A stretch of 11,981 nucleotides of DNA from Acidimicrobiaceae bacterium (lineage in GTDB: Bacteria; Actinomycetota; Acidimicrobiia; Acidimicrobiales; Palsa-688), in contig PMHU01000215.1 in the NCBI GenBank assembly GCA_003156795.1, forward strand, positions 5,147 through 17,127, written 5' to 3'. Positions 6,290-11,981 of the stretch are shown here, piece by piece. Positions within the stretch are counted from its first letter, which is position 1, and every line of letters begins with the position of its first letter. Position numbers and translations under genes: made by a program. Below the pieces are notes generated by a model. The model did not search any database, was not told the origin of the DNA, and saw only the letters and a list, made by a program, of their open reading frames with translations.

Positions 6290-7669
6290 TCAAGCCGAGG
6301 GAACCTCGCCGGCGCCACCGCCGGCGCGATCGACCGTGTGGCCGAGGGTGTGGCGCAGGGCTGGTTCCAAGGTCGGGAAGCGGAAGCGGTGACCGGTTTC
6401 CACCAGACGGTGCGGGCTGACCCGCTGGCTGGCCAGGGCCAGCTCGCGGGCTCCTTCCCCGCCGAGCAGCAGCCTGGGCCCGAAGGCGGGGACCGGGAGG
6501 ACGGCCGGACGCTTGAGGACGCGGGCCAGGGTGGCGGTGTAGTCGACGTTGCGGACCGGGTCGGGGGCGACGGCGTTGAGCGGGCCGTCCACGTCCGGGT
6601 CCACCAAAGCCCGGAGGAAGACGTCGAGCAGGTCGTCGAGCGCGATCCACGAAGTCCACTGCCGGCCGTCACCGAGGCGACCGCCCAGGCCGGCGGCGAA
6701 GAGGGGCCGGACCAGGCCGAGCGCGCCTCCGGAGGCGGACTGCACCACTCCGGTGCGGACGTTTACGACCCGCACACCCGCGCTGCCAGCCGGGGCGGTC
6801 GCTCGTTCCCAGTCGCCGACCACCTCGGCGAGGAAGCCGTCGCCCGGGGCGCTGGTCTCGGTGAGCTCTTCGTCACCGCGGTCGGCCCCGTAGTAGCCGA
6901 TGGCCGACGCCGCGATGAAGCAGCGCAGGCCCGGGCCCGCTCGGGCCGCCAGCTCGGCCAATCGGGTGGTGGGGCCGATGCGGCTGCGCCGGATCTGGTC
7001 CTTGTGGGCTCGGCTGAAGCGACCTGCGATGGACGCCCCGGCCAGATGCACCACGGCGTCGACGCCTTCGAGGAGGCCGGCGTCGGGGGCGTCCGGATTC
7101 CATCGCCGCTCGTCCGGTCCGGTGGGAGCGCCCCGCACCAGCCGTATCACCCGATGGCCCCCGGTGGTCAAGAACGCCGAGAGGGCGGAACCGATCAGCC
7201 CCGACGATCCCGTCACTGCGATCGTCATCGGTCCGGTCAGGTGCTGCCCGGCCCATCGGTGGCTGGCCAGGTCGCCTTCGAGCTGGCGGGTCCGGTAGGC
7301 GAACATCTCCCGCATGAAGCGGTCGGGTACCCGGGAAGTGACGGTGTCGGTGACCCGGGTGCCCCCGCCGGCCGCGGACGTGAAGCCGTGGACGTGGGTC
7401 CAGCGCAGCCAGCCGCCCAACGGTCGGGTGACCAGCTCGTCGGCGAACTGGCGGGGCGGGTCGTAGCGCTCGGGCTGCTGCGCCGCGGTCCAGCGGAGCC
7501 CGGCCGGTAGGCCCAGGACGGCTCGACCGTCTCGAAGCGACTCTGCTTCGGCCACGACCTTGACGGGTTGCCACGGCGGGACGAGACGCCTGATGGCGCC
7601 CGGTCGGGCGTGCCAAGCAAACACCTCCTCCAGAGGGACAGCCACCACGGAGGAGTGCGTATAGGCCAC
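6290..7669 (-). CDS. SRPBCC domain fused to TIGR01777-type NAD(P)-dependent epimerase/oxidoreductase
   Basis: A 459-residue two-domain protein. Residues 1-145 resemble an SRPBCC (START/polyketide-cyclase-like) ligand-binding domain: VPLEEVFAWHARPGAIRRLVPPW near 11-33 and GTRVTDTV near 103-110. Residues 148-459 form an extended SDR of the TIGR01777/YfcH type. This part has the nucleotide-binding TGSSGLIGSAL (153-163), VVHLAGASIAGRFSRAHK (206-223), the signature RRSRIGPTTRL, and ASAIGYYGADRG with its active-site Tyr. This fusion is, from memory, recurrent in actinobacteria; its reaction is unknown. The GTG at 7669 is chosen because it begins the SRPBCC homology; no good Shine-Dalgarno is present, and CTG at 7672 is the only near alternative. 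TGA at 6292-6290. Divergent from the yceI-like gene across 106 bp, suggesting joint control. Confidence 0.85.
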   Translation of the reverse strand: MAYTHSSVVAVPLEEVFAWHARPGAIRRLVPPWQPVKVVAEAESLRDGRAVLGLPAGLRWTAAQQPERYDPPRQFADELVTRPLGGWLRWTHVHGFTSAAGGGTRVTDTVTSRVPDRFMREMFAYRTRQLEGDLASHRWAGQHLTGPMTIAVTGSSGLIGSALSAFLTTGGHRVIRLVRGAPTGPDERRWNPDAPDAGLLEGVDAVVHLAGASIAGRFSRAHKDQIRRSRIGPTTRLAELAARAGPGLRCFIAASAIGYYGADRGDEELTETSAPGDGFLAEVVGDWERATAPAGSAGVRVVNVRTGVVQSASGGALGLVRPLFAAGLGGRLGDGRQWTSWIALDDLLDVFLRALVDPDVDGPLNAVAPDPVRNVDYTATLARVLKRPAVLPVPAFGPRLLLGGEGARELALASQRVSPHRLVETGHRFRFPTLEPALRHTLGHTVDRAGGGAGEVPSA

Positions 7670-7710
7670 CAGCTTGAGGCTACGCCACCAGAAAGTGATT
7701 GCGGCGGGAA

Positions 7711-7728
7711 TAGTTGTCTCTGCAACTA
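7711..7728. promoter_or_regulatory. Inverted repeat in the divergent epimerase/yceI control region
   Basis: TAGTTG (7711-7716) and CAACTA (7723-7728) are perfect inverted arms around TCTCTG. They lie in the 106-bp gap (7670-7775) between the two divergent starts, 41 bp from the epimerase GTG and 47 bp from the yceI ATG. This even placement suits a site controlling both genes. Clear -35/-10 boxes were not found; TTGGAC (7731-7736) with TCACAT (7753-7758) is a weak plus-strand pair. Confidence 0.4.
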
Positions 7729-7775
7729 CGTTGGACTGGGTGATTCGATCCGTCACATCAAGCCAGGAGAAAATG

Positions 7776-8348
7776 ATGAGTTCAGTAACGACCACACCCA
7801 CGTTGAGCGGCACCTATACCGTCGATCCGACCCACAGCCGCGTTGGTTTCGTGGCCCGGCATGCCATGGTGACCAAGGTGCGTGGATCTTTCAACGAGTT
7901 CGAGGGCTCGGGATATTTCGACGCCGCGGACCCGACCCGGTCGCGCTTGGACATCACCATCAAGGCGGCCAGCATCGACACCCGCAACGCCGATCGTGAC
8001 GGCCACCTCCGTGGCAACGACTTCTTCGACATGGAGACCTACCCCGAGATCCGTTTCGCCAGCACGTCGGTGGCCAAGGTCGACGACGACAACTACAAGG
8101 TGACCGGCGACCTGACCATCAAGGACGTGACCAAGCCCGTCACCGTCGACTTCGAGCTGACCGGCACGGCCGAAGATCCTTGGGGCAACACGCGCCTGGG
8201 CCTCGAAGGTTCGACGGTGATCAACCGCAAGGACTGGGGCGTCAACTTCAACGTGGCCCTGGAAGCGGGTGGCGTGCTCGTCAGCGAGAAGGTCACCATC
8301 GAATTCGAGGTTTCCACCGTGAAGGCCAAGGACGAGGCCCAGGCCTGA
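7776..8348 (+). CDS. YceI-like lipocalin-fold protein
   Basis: A 190-residue YceI-family protein: an extended beta-barrel that in studied members binds a long polyisoprenoid or amide lipid. Motifs in order: GTYTVDPTHSRVGFVARHAM (12-31), the family-typical opening strand, then VRGSFNEFEG, ASIDTRNADRDGHLRGNDFF, the YPEIRFAS turn, VTGDLTIKDVTKPVTVDFEL and GLEGSTVINRKDWGVNF near the end. No signal peptide is visible, so it is predicted cytoplasmic, unlike the secreted E. coli YceI. Two adjacent ATGs (7773, 7776) are available; the second is preferred because AGGAG (7765-7769) is 6 bases from it and only 3 from the first. Transcribed divergently from the SRPBCC/epimerase fusion; both contain hydrophobic-ligand-binding folds, hinting at a shared lipid substrate (inference). 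A strong hairpin follows. Confidence 0.93.
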   Translation: MSSVTTTPTLSGTYTVDPTHSRVGFVARHAMVTKVRGSFNEFEGSGYFDAADPTRSRLDITIKAASIDTRNADRDGHLRGNDFFDMETYPEIRFASTSVAKVDDDNYKVTGDLTIKDVTKPVTVDFELTGTAEDPWGNTRLGLEGSTVINRKDWGVNFNVALEAGGVLVSEKVTIEFEVSTVKAKDEAQA

Positions 8349-8371
8349 TCCGGGCCCGTTCCCGCTCTGTC

Positions 8372-8411
8372 CGCCACTGGGGGCCGCGCTTCGAAGCGGC
8401 CCCCAGTGGCG
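8372..8411. terminator. Strong GC-rich hairpin, probable bidirectional terminator
   Basis: The arms 8372-8387 and 8396-8411 (CGCCACTGGGGGCCGC and its exact complement) form a perfect 16-bp stem around GCTTCGAA, itself able to pair further. It sits in the 88-bp gap between the convergent yceI-like and VOC genes, 23 bp after the former's stop. No T-run follows on either strand, as is common for actinobacterial hairpins. The hairpin is certain; termination is inferred from position. Confidence 0.7.
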
Positions 8412-8436
8412 CGTCTAGGTTCGGTGCGGCTGGCGC

Positions 8437-8793
8437 CTAGCCGGCCGCCACTTGGTGGAGCTCGATCTGGTTGCCGGCCGGGTCGTTGAGGAAGGCCTGG
8501 AGGCCCGAACCGACCGGTATCGAGTCGCTCACGTCGGTCCCGGCCTTGCGCAGCTCGCCGATCACGCTCTCGATGTCGTCGACTTGCAGCGCGAAGTGCT
8601 GGCCCTGCGCCGGCGGCGGCGAACCGCCGATGAGGTGGACCTGCTGGTTGCCGGCGTCGAGCCAGGCCCCGGGAAATCCGAAGTCGGGCCGGTCGGGGCG
8701 CTGGACCAGGCCGAGCTGGCCCACGTAGAAGCCGAGTGCGGCGTCGACGTCTTCGACGTTGATGGAAACGTGGTGTACCCCCCGGACTTGCAT
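8437..8793 (-). CDS. VOC-superfamily (glyoxalase/dioxygenase-like) protein
   Basis: A 118-residue single-module vicinal-oxygen-chelate protein. Paired beta-alpha-beta-beta-beta units are evident: VHHVSINVEDVDAALGFYV (6-24) and HFALQVDDIESVIGELRKAG (66-85). Likely metal ligands are His8, His53 (QQVHLIG), His66 and Glu111 (NQIELHQ). The last motif, FLNDPAGNQIELHQ, is typical of glyoxalase I, fosfomycin-resistance and extradiol-like members, but the length and sequence do not settle which reaction it performs. The ATG at 8793 lies 9 bp after the TAA of the IclR gene with no Shine-Dalgarno; it is either translated by coupling or from its own leaderless message. It probably belongs to the IclR transcription unit, so it may act on the compound sensed by the regulator. 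Confidence 0.87.
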   Translation of the reverse strand: MQVRGVHHVSINVEDVDAALGFYVGQLGLVQRPDRPDFGFPGAWLDAGNQQVHLIGGSPPPAQGQHFALQVDDIESVIGELRKAGTDVSDSIPVGSGLQAFLNDPAGNQIELHQVAAG

Positions 8794-8799
8794 GAGCCG

Positions 8800-8805
8800 A
8801 GCTTA
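8800..8805 (-). promoter_or_regulatory. Possible leaderless -10 box for the VOC gene
   Basis: On the minus strand TAAGCT (8805-8800) lies at -12 to -7 from the VOC ATG and fits the TAnnnT pattern of actinobacterial -10 boxes. It contains the stop codon of the upstream IclR gene. The exact spacing and the lack of a Shine-Dalgarno support a leaderless start, but a hexamer this loose can arise by chance. Confidence 0.3.
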
Positions 8806-9717
8806 GGACCCCCGACCGCCAGCCGCGCCGGCCGCGGGGGCTCCGCCGAGGGCCTCGGTCAGGCGGGCGGTGGCCGCGACCATCTGCTGGCCGAGCGACG
8901 TAACGGTGGCCCCGGTGACAGCGGAGGGGACGGGCAGCAGGCTGAGGATGAGCGTCACGTTTCCTTCGGAGTCGAACACGGGCGCGTCGACGTGGCTCAC
9001 GTCGTAAACGCGCCCAGCCGCCAACTTGGCCGGGAACCAGGCCTCCCGGTGCATGAGCTCCCCGGTCAGGGCGTCGGCCAGGTCACCGAGGCGGCCGCTG
9101 CGCATTTCCGCGGCCCGGATGAGCGAGGCCAGCTCCTGCAAGCGGACGTCGGGAAGCACGTGCAGCCCGACCGCGTAGCCGCGGCGGCGGGTGGCTGCCA
9201 GGGCCCGCCGGTACCGCTCGCGAGCGTCGGCCGGGACGCGATCCAGCCACCGGTCTCGCTGGTCCGCGCCGACCCAAGCGGCCAGGGCGGCGCCGTAAGG
9301 GGGACGGGTCGGCAGCTCGGTCCCGATGGCCATCGGGGTGCTCGGCACCCTGACGTTGCGGACCTGGTGGGCCACGGTCACGTGGTCCTCGCCGACGAGG
9401 AAGGCGATGCAATGCCCTCCGGTCTCCAAGGCCAGGGCGGCCATGGCCGGGCGGGCCAGGTCGAGGGCCGGCAGCCGCGACGAGGCGGCCGCGCCGAGGC
9501 GGAGCATGGCCGAGCCCATCTGATAGGTCTTGCTGTGGGGGTCGCGCACCAGCCAACCGGCGCCCACCAGCACGGCCAGCATCGAGTGGCAGCTGGCCTT
9601 GTGCACGTCGAGCTGGCGCGAGATCTCGGCCAGCGACAGGCTGCGGCCCGGGTTGGCCGCGAGTATCTCGAACAGGTCGACCACCCGGCTGGTCTGCGGA
9701 GACGGTCGGGGCGCCAT
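8803..9717 (-). CDS. IclR-family transcriptional regulator
   Basis: A 304-residue regulator with the two IclR domains. An N-terminal winged helix-turn-helix covers about residues 8-72 (SRVVDLFEILA, SLSLAEISRQLDVHKASCHSML, GWLVRDPHSKTYQMGSAML). A C-terminal effector-binding GAF-like domain covers about 80-290 (ETGGHCIAFLVGEDHVTVAHQV, PPYGAALAAW, RRRGYAVGLHVLPDVRLQ). It is longer than typical IclR proteins (about 250-270) because of an Ala/Gly-rich tail. The ATG at 9717 is preceded by GGAG only 2 bases away; no better start exists. Divergent from the SDR/decarboxylase/amidohydrolase operon. A three-half-site operator begins 9 bp upstream of its start, so it very likely represses or tunes its own gene and controls the operon. 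The effector is unknown, probably a carboxylic acid in that pathway. Confidence 0.92.
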   Translation of the reverse strand: MAPRPSPQTSRVVDLFEILAANPGRSLSLAEISRQLDVHKASCHSMLAVLVGAGWLVRDPHSKTYQMGSAMLRLGAAASSRLPALDLARPAMAALALETGGHCIAFLVGEDHVTVAHQVRNVRVPSTPMAIGTELPTRPPYGAALAAWVGADQRDRWLDRVPADARERYRRALAATRRRGYAVGLHVLPDVRLQELASLIRAAEMRSGRLGDLADALTGELMHREAWFPAKLAAGRVYDVSHVDAPVFDSEGNVTLILSLLPVPSAVTGATVTSLGQQMVAATARLTEALGGAPAAGAAGGRGS

Positions 9718-9722
9718 CGCTC

Positions 9723-9766
9723 CATGGTCGCATATTGCGACCCTTGCATCGGTATATACGACCATG
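9723..9766. promoter_or_regulatory. Three-half-site operator, likely bound by the divergent IclR protein
   Basis: The 94-bp divergent gap contains three 10-bp half-sites. Site 1 (9726-9735, forward) reads GGTCGCATAT. Site 2 (9742-9733, reverse) reads GGTCGCAATA. Site 3 (9763-9754, reverse) reads GGTCGTATAT. Sites 1 and 2 make the 17-bp palindrome GGTCGCATATTGCGACC (9726-9742). Site 3 repeats site 2 in the same direction exactly 21 bp away. Sites 1 and 3 also form a long inverted repeat, 13-nt arms with one mismatch (9723-9735, 9754-9766). Palindrome plus direct repeat is the arrangement reported for PcaU/PobR of the IclR family. The repeats are seen; the bound protein is inferred from position. 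Confidence 0.72.
9753..9758 (+). promoter_or_regulatory. -10 box of the SDR operon, overlapped by operator site 3
   Basis: TATATA (9753-9758) is the best -10 candidate before the SDR operon. It predicts transcription starting at about 9765, giving a leader of about 47 bases to the preferred ATG at 9812, or an almost leaderless message from the in-frame ATG at 9764. No -35 box is recognisable, as expected if the promoter needs an activator. Half-site 3 (9754-9763) lies on top of it. Confidence 0.45.
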
Positions 9767-9811
9767 AGAGGATTTCTGGGTAATAACGAGGTTCGAACGC
9801 CGGGGAGGGCA

Positions 9812-10753
9812 ATGGAGTCGTTGGCAGGCAAGGTCGGCGTGATCACCGGCGGCGCGGGTGGCATCGGCTCGGCCATCGGCAGGCGCTTTGCCCAGGAGGG
9901 CATGAAGGTCGTGCTCGCCGACGTGCTGGCCGATCCCCTCGGCGCCGCGGTCGACGCCCTGACCGACGAGGGCTTCGACGCCACGGGCGTGGTGACCGAC
10001 GTGACCGACTACGGCTCGGTCGAGAACCTGGCCAAGGAAGCGGTGGCCCGGTACGGGGCGGTGCACGTCGTGTGCAACAACGCCGGCACCGGCAGCGTGT
10101 CCGAAGGCTATATCTGGGATCACGACCTGGCCGACTGGCAGTGGGGCTTCGACGTCAACGTGCTCGGCGTCATCCACGGGATCAAGGCCTTCGTCCCGAT
10201 CCTCTTGGAGCAGGGCGAAGGCCACGTGGTCAACACCTGCTCCGGCAACGGCGGCTTCGCGCCCATCGCCAAGGGCGCCATGGGCGGACCGGCCACCGCG
10301 GTATACCCCATGACCAAGGCGGCCGTGCTGTGCCTGACCGAGAGCCTGTACTCCCACTTGCAGATGGCTGGGTCCGAGGTGACGGCGTCGGTGCTCTTTC
10401 CTTCCGGGTTCCTCAACACCGGGATATGGGAATCGTGGCGGAACCGTCCGAACAAGTACGCCCCGACCCAAGCCCGCGCCAATCCCCCCCAGACCCTCGA
10501 CGCCGTGGTGGACAGGTTGGAGACCGTTGGCGTGCACGTTTCCTTCACCCCGTTGGAGCAAGTGGCGGCCCAAGTGGTGGACGGCCTTTTGGAAGGGCGC
10601 TTCTGGATGATCGGCGCAACTTCGCAAGGCGACGACATCGTCACGCGCAAGGCGGCGTCCATCGTGAGCCGCGAGAACCCCGACTACCTCGTCGACCTGC
10701 TCGAGAAATCGGCTGCGTCGGCAGCCCAGCCACCGTCAGGAGACAACAAGTGA
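9812..10753 (+). CDS. Short-chain dehydrogenase/reductase (classical SDR)
   Basis: A 313-residue NAD(P)-dependent oxidoreductase interconverting a hydroxyl and a keto group on an unknown substrate. It has all classical SDR marks: TGGAGGIG (12-19), NNAG (89-92), Asn116 in FDVNVLG, Ser144 in NTCSGNGG, and the catalytic YPMTK with Tyr165 and Lys169. The region after PSGFLNTGIW is longer than in the 250-residue SDRs and includes a substrate-loop segment and a helical tail. The ATG at 9812 is preferred because GGGGAGGG lies just upstream; an in-frame ATG at 9764 would add 16 residues unlike SDR N-termini. First gene of an operon: its TGA overlaps the GTG of the decarboxylase-family gene by 4 bases. 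Likely regulated by the divergent IclR protein. Confidence 0.93.
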   Translation: MESLAGKVGVITGGAGGIGSAIGRRFAQEGMKVVLADVLADPLGAAVDALTDEGFDATGVVTDVTDYGSVENLAKEAVARYGAVHVVCNNAGTGSVSEGYIWDHDLADWQWGFDVNVLGVIHGIKAFVPILLEQGEGHVVNTCSGNGGFAPIAKGAMGGPATAVYPMTKAAVLCLTESLYSHLQMAGSEVTASVLFPSGFLNTGIWESWRNRPNKYAPTQARANPPQTLDAVVDRLETVGVHVSFTPLEQVAAQVVDGLLEGRFWMIGATSQGDDIVTRKAASIVSRENPDYLVDLLEKSAASAAQPPSGDNK

Positions 10754-11547
10754 CCAACCCCTCCGTCAGGTACGGACCCCGCCCACCGGTCGAGCGGGTC
10801 GACCACGAGATCGACGCCACCAAGGCTCCCATCGCCACCGAAGCGGTGACCGTCACCTACCTCACCGATCCCGACATCGTGGCGGCCGTGCTCCCCAAGC
10901 CGTTGCGGCCCGCGGCCGAGCCGATCGTGCGGGTGTCGCTCCAGCGCGTGGCCATCGAGGGCCGGCCGCCGTTCGGATCCGCCGTCTTCTCCGTGGCCGC
11001 CCTTCACGGAGACCTCGAAGGTGACTACCCGCTGTTCATGCCCCAGTCCACCGAGCAGTCCGTGATAGGGGGCCGGGAGACGTTCGGCGAGCCCAAGAAG
11101 CTCGGCACCATCAACGTCGAGCGCGAGGGGCGCACGGTCCGTGCCGCCGTATCCCGTCTCGGCCACGACCTGATCACCGTCAACGGAACCATCACCGGCG
11201 ACCTGGCCTTGCCGCCGGACCAGGTCAACGTGGAGTTCTACTTCAAGTTCCTGCGGGCCCCCGACGGCGATGGCATCACCGACCCTCACCTGGTGTACGG
11301 CAGCTACCACCGCCACTACGAGCTGTTCGAGAACATCGACGCCACGGTGGAGCTCGGCGACTCGCCGCTCGACCCGGTGGCCGACGTCTTCGTCAAAGAG
11401 GTGCGGTCCGTCACCTGGTGCCGGCGGCGGACCATCCAGACGGCCCGTATTGCCGAGCGCGTCGAGCAGGAGTGGCTGCTGCCGTTCGTGCATCAGCGCT
11501 ACGACGACGTGGCCCTGCTGAGCGCGCCGGCGGCGCCGGCCCGATAG
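10750..11547 (+). CDS. Acetoacetate decarboxylase (ADC) family protein
   Basis: A 265-residue member of the acetoacetate-decarboxylase superfamily, whose founding enzyme decarboxylates acetoacetate through a lysine Schiff base. GGRETFGEPKKLG (107-119) matches the active-site GxPKK region; Lys116 or Lys117 would be the catalytic base, beside its neighbouring Lys. Other family traits are the opening strand (TEAVTVTYLTDPDIVAAVLP, 30-49), YPLFMPQSTEQ (93-103) and a C-terminal TIQTARIAERVEQEW. Some superfamily members are dehydratases or aldolases rather than decarboxylases, so the reaction is not certain. Start GTG at 10750, overlapping the SDR stop (GTGA), with AGGAG at 10738-10742. The amidohydrolase starts 2 bp after its TAG. 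With the SDR this suggests oxidation of a hydroxy acid to a keto acid, then C-C cleavage (inference). Confidence 0.9.
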   Translation: MTNPSVRYGPRPPVERVDHEIDATKAPIATEAVTVTYLTDPDIVAAVLPKPLRPAAEPIVRVSLQRVAIEGRPPFGSAVFSVAALHGDLEGDYPLFMPQSTEQSVIGGRETFGEPKKLGTINVEREGRTVRAAVSRLGHDLITVNGTITGDLALPPDQVNVEFYFKFLRAPDGDGITDPHLVYGSYHRHYELFENIDATVELGDSPLDPVADVFVKEVRSVTWCRRRTIQTARIAERVEQEWLLPFVHQRYDDVALLSAPAAPAR

Positions 11548-11549
11548 CG

Positions 11550-11981
11550 ATGGAGGCCAACGACCGGTACACGGTGATATCGGCCGACTGCCACGCCGGG
11601 GCCGACCTGCTCGACTACCGGCCCTACCTGGACCCGGAGTACCGCGACGAGTTCGACGGGTGGGCGGCGGAGTTCGTCAACCCGTACGCCGACCTGGCCG
11701 AGGCCGACGCCGAGCGCAACTGGAACAGCGAGCGCCGCAACTCCGACTTGGACGGCCAGGGCATCGCCGGGGAAGTGATCTTCCCCAACACCGTCCCGCC
11801 CTTCTTCGAGGAGGGCAACCTGGTGGCGCTGCCTCCCGGTGAGGCGGACTACGAGCGACAGTGGGCCGGCGTCCAGGCCCACAACCGGTGGGTGGCCGAC
11901 TTCTGCGCCGCCGCCCCCGGGCGCCGGGCCGGGGTTGGACTCCTACGCCGCCGGACTGCGGCGGCTGGCGAGCGTGCAACA
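11550..11981 (+). CDS. Amidohydrolase-superfamily protein, DCHAGA type (3' end cut)
   Basis: The first 144 codons of an amidohydrolase_2 family metal enzyme, normally about 380-420 residues. Members hydrolyse or decarboxylate carboxylic acids and related compounds. Seen: VISADCHAGADLLDYRPYL (9-27), where Asp13/His15 would be the first metal ligands, then FVNPYADL, NWNSERR, GIAGEVIFPNTVPPFF (70-85) and AHNRWVADFC (107-116), all characteristic of this clade. The ATG at 11550 is 2 bp after the stop of the ADC-family gene, so it is co-translated or coupled. After about residue 123 (PGRRAG) the frame reads VGLLRRRTAAAGERAT, unlike the conserved hydrophobic strand expected there, so the last 45 bases may be shifted or misjoined. 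The rest of the gene lies beyond the window. Confidence 0.85.
   Translation, partial: MEANDRYTVISADCHAGADLLDYRPYLDPEYRDEFDGWAAEFVNPYADLAEADAERNWNSERRNSDLDGQGIAGEVIFPNTVPPFFEEGNLVALPPGEADYERQWAGVQAHNRWVADFCAAAPGRRAGVGLLRRRTAAAGERAT

Noticed and set aside
6277..6292. Hairpin TGACG-N6-CGTCA at the end of the epimerase gene
   Set aside because: Only five base pairs, overlaps the stop codon, no T-run; too weak to call a terminator.
6265..6371. 11-bp direct repeat CTGGTTCCAAG at 6265-6275 and 6361-6371
   Set aside because: One copy lies in coding sequence and nothing else is shared around the copies; not an attachment site or mobile-element end.
8452..9783. 443-codon plus-strand open frame across the VOC and IclR genes
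   Set aside because: Spans two well-supported minus-strand genes and their junction; composition typical of GC-rich antisense frames.
9764..9811. Upstream in-frame ATG (9764) of the SDR
   Set aside because: Adds 16 residues unlike SDR N-termini and lacks a Shine-Dalgarno, while ATG 9812 has a strong one; kept only as a possible leaderless start.
9083..10627. 514-codon minus-strand open frame across the IclR-SDR promoter region
   Set aside because: Runs antisense through the SDR and out of frame through the IclR gene; carries no motif.
1..11981. Search by eye for tRNA, rRNA, CRISPR arrays, IS ends or phage genes
   Set aside because: No cloverleaf, spaced-repeat or transposase pattern found; the window is compact chromosomal coding sequence.

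Overview
The window is very GC-rich and densely coded, with tight gene spacing, GTG and TTG starts, and a mix of clear Shine-Dalgarno sites and starts without any leader. The gene content (acyl-CoA dehydrogenase, several short-chain dehydrogenases, an IclR regulator, a YceI lipocalin, an SRPBCC/epimerase fusion, a DCHAGA-type amidohydrolase) fits a free-living actinobacterium. An acidimicrobial or mycobacterial-like lineage is an inference from protein flavour only. No rRNA, tRNA, CRISPR, insertion sequence or phage gene was seen. Both ends cut through genes.

Layout, left to right. (1) 1-2271, minus strand: L-2-hydroxyglutarate oxidase (lhgO), then a 73-bp gap and an acyl-CoA dehydrogenase that runs off the left edge. 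(2) 2281-3015, plus strand: an AadA-like nucleotidyltransferase whose start lies 9 bp from the divergent lhgO start. (3) 3037-6205, minus strand: a tight three-gene operon of a 14-helix MFS exporter, an MBL-fold hydrolase and a class I SAM methyltransferase (4-nt overlap, then 2-bp gap). It has a 13-bp palindrome in its promoter. (4) 6290-7669, minus: an SRPBCC + TIGR01777 epimerase fusion, divergent from a YceI-like protein (7776-8348, plus). Their shared control region holds an inverted repeat. A strong hairpin closes the yceI unit against (5) 8437-9717, minus: an IclR regulator followed by a small VOC/glyoxalase protein. (6) 9812-11981, plus: an SDR, an acetoacetate-decarboxylase-family protein and a DCHAGA amidohydrolase, nearly abutting and cut by the right edge.

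The most informative element is the 94-bp gap between the IclR gene and the SDR operon. It contains three copies of a 10-bp half-site, GGTCG(C/T)A(T/A)(A/T)(T/A): two form a 17-bp palindrome, and the third lies exactly 21 bp (two helical turns) from its same-facing partner, on top of a TATATA -10 box. This resembles the palindrome-plus-direct-repeat operators described for the IclR-family regulators PcaU/PobR. It suggests a self-regulated, IclR-controlled catabolic unit for an unidentified substrate, probably a hydroxy or keto carboxylic acid. This unit is the best candidate here for an undescribed pathway. The exporter/MBL/methyltransferase operon is the second.
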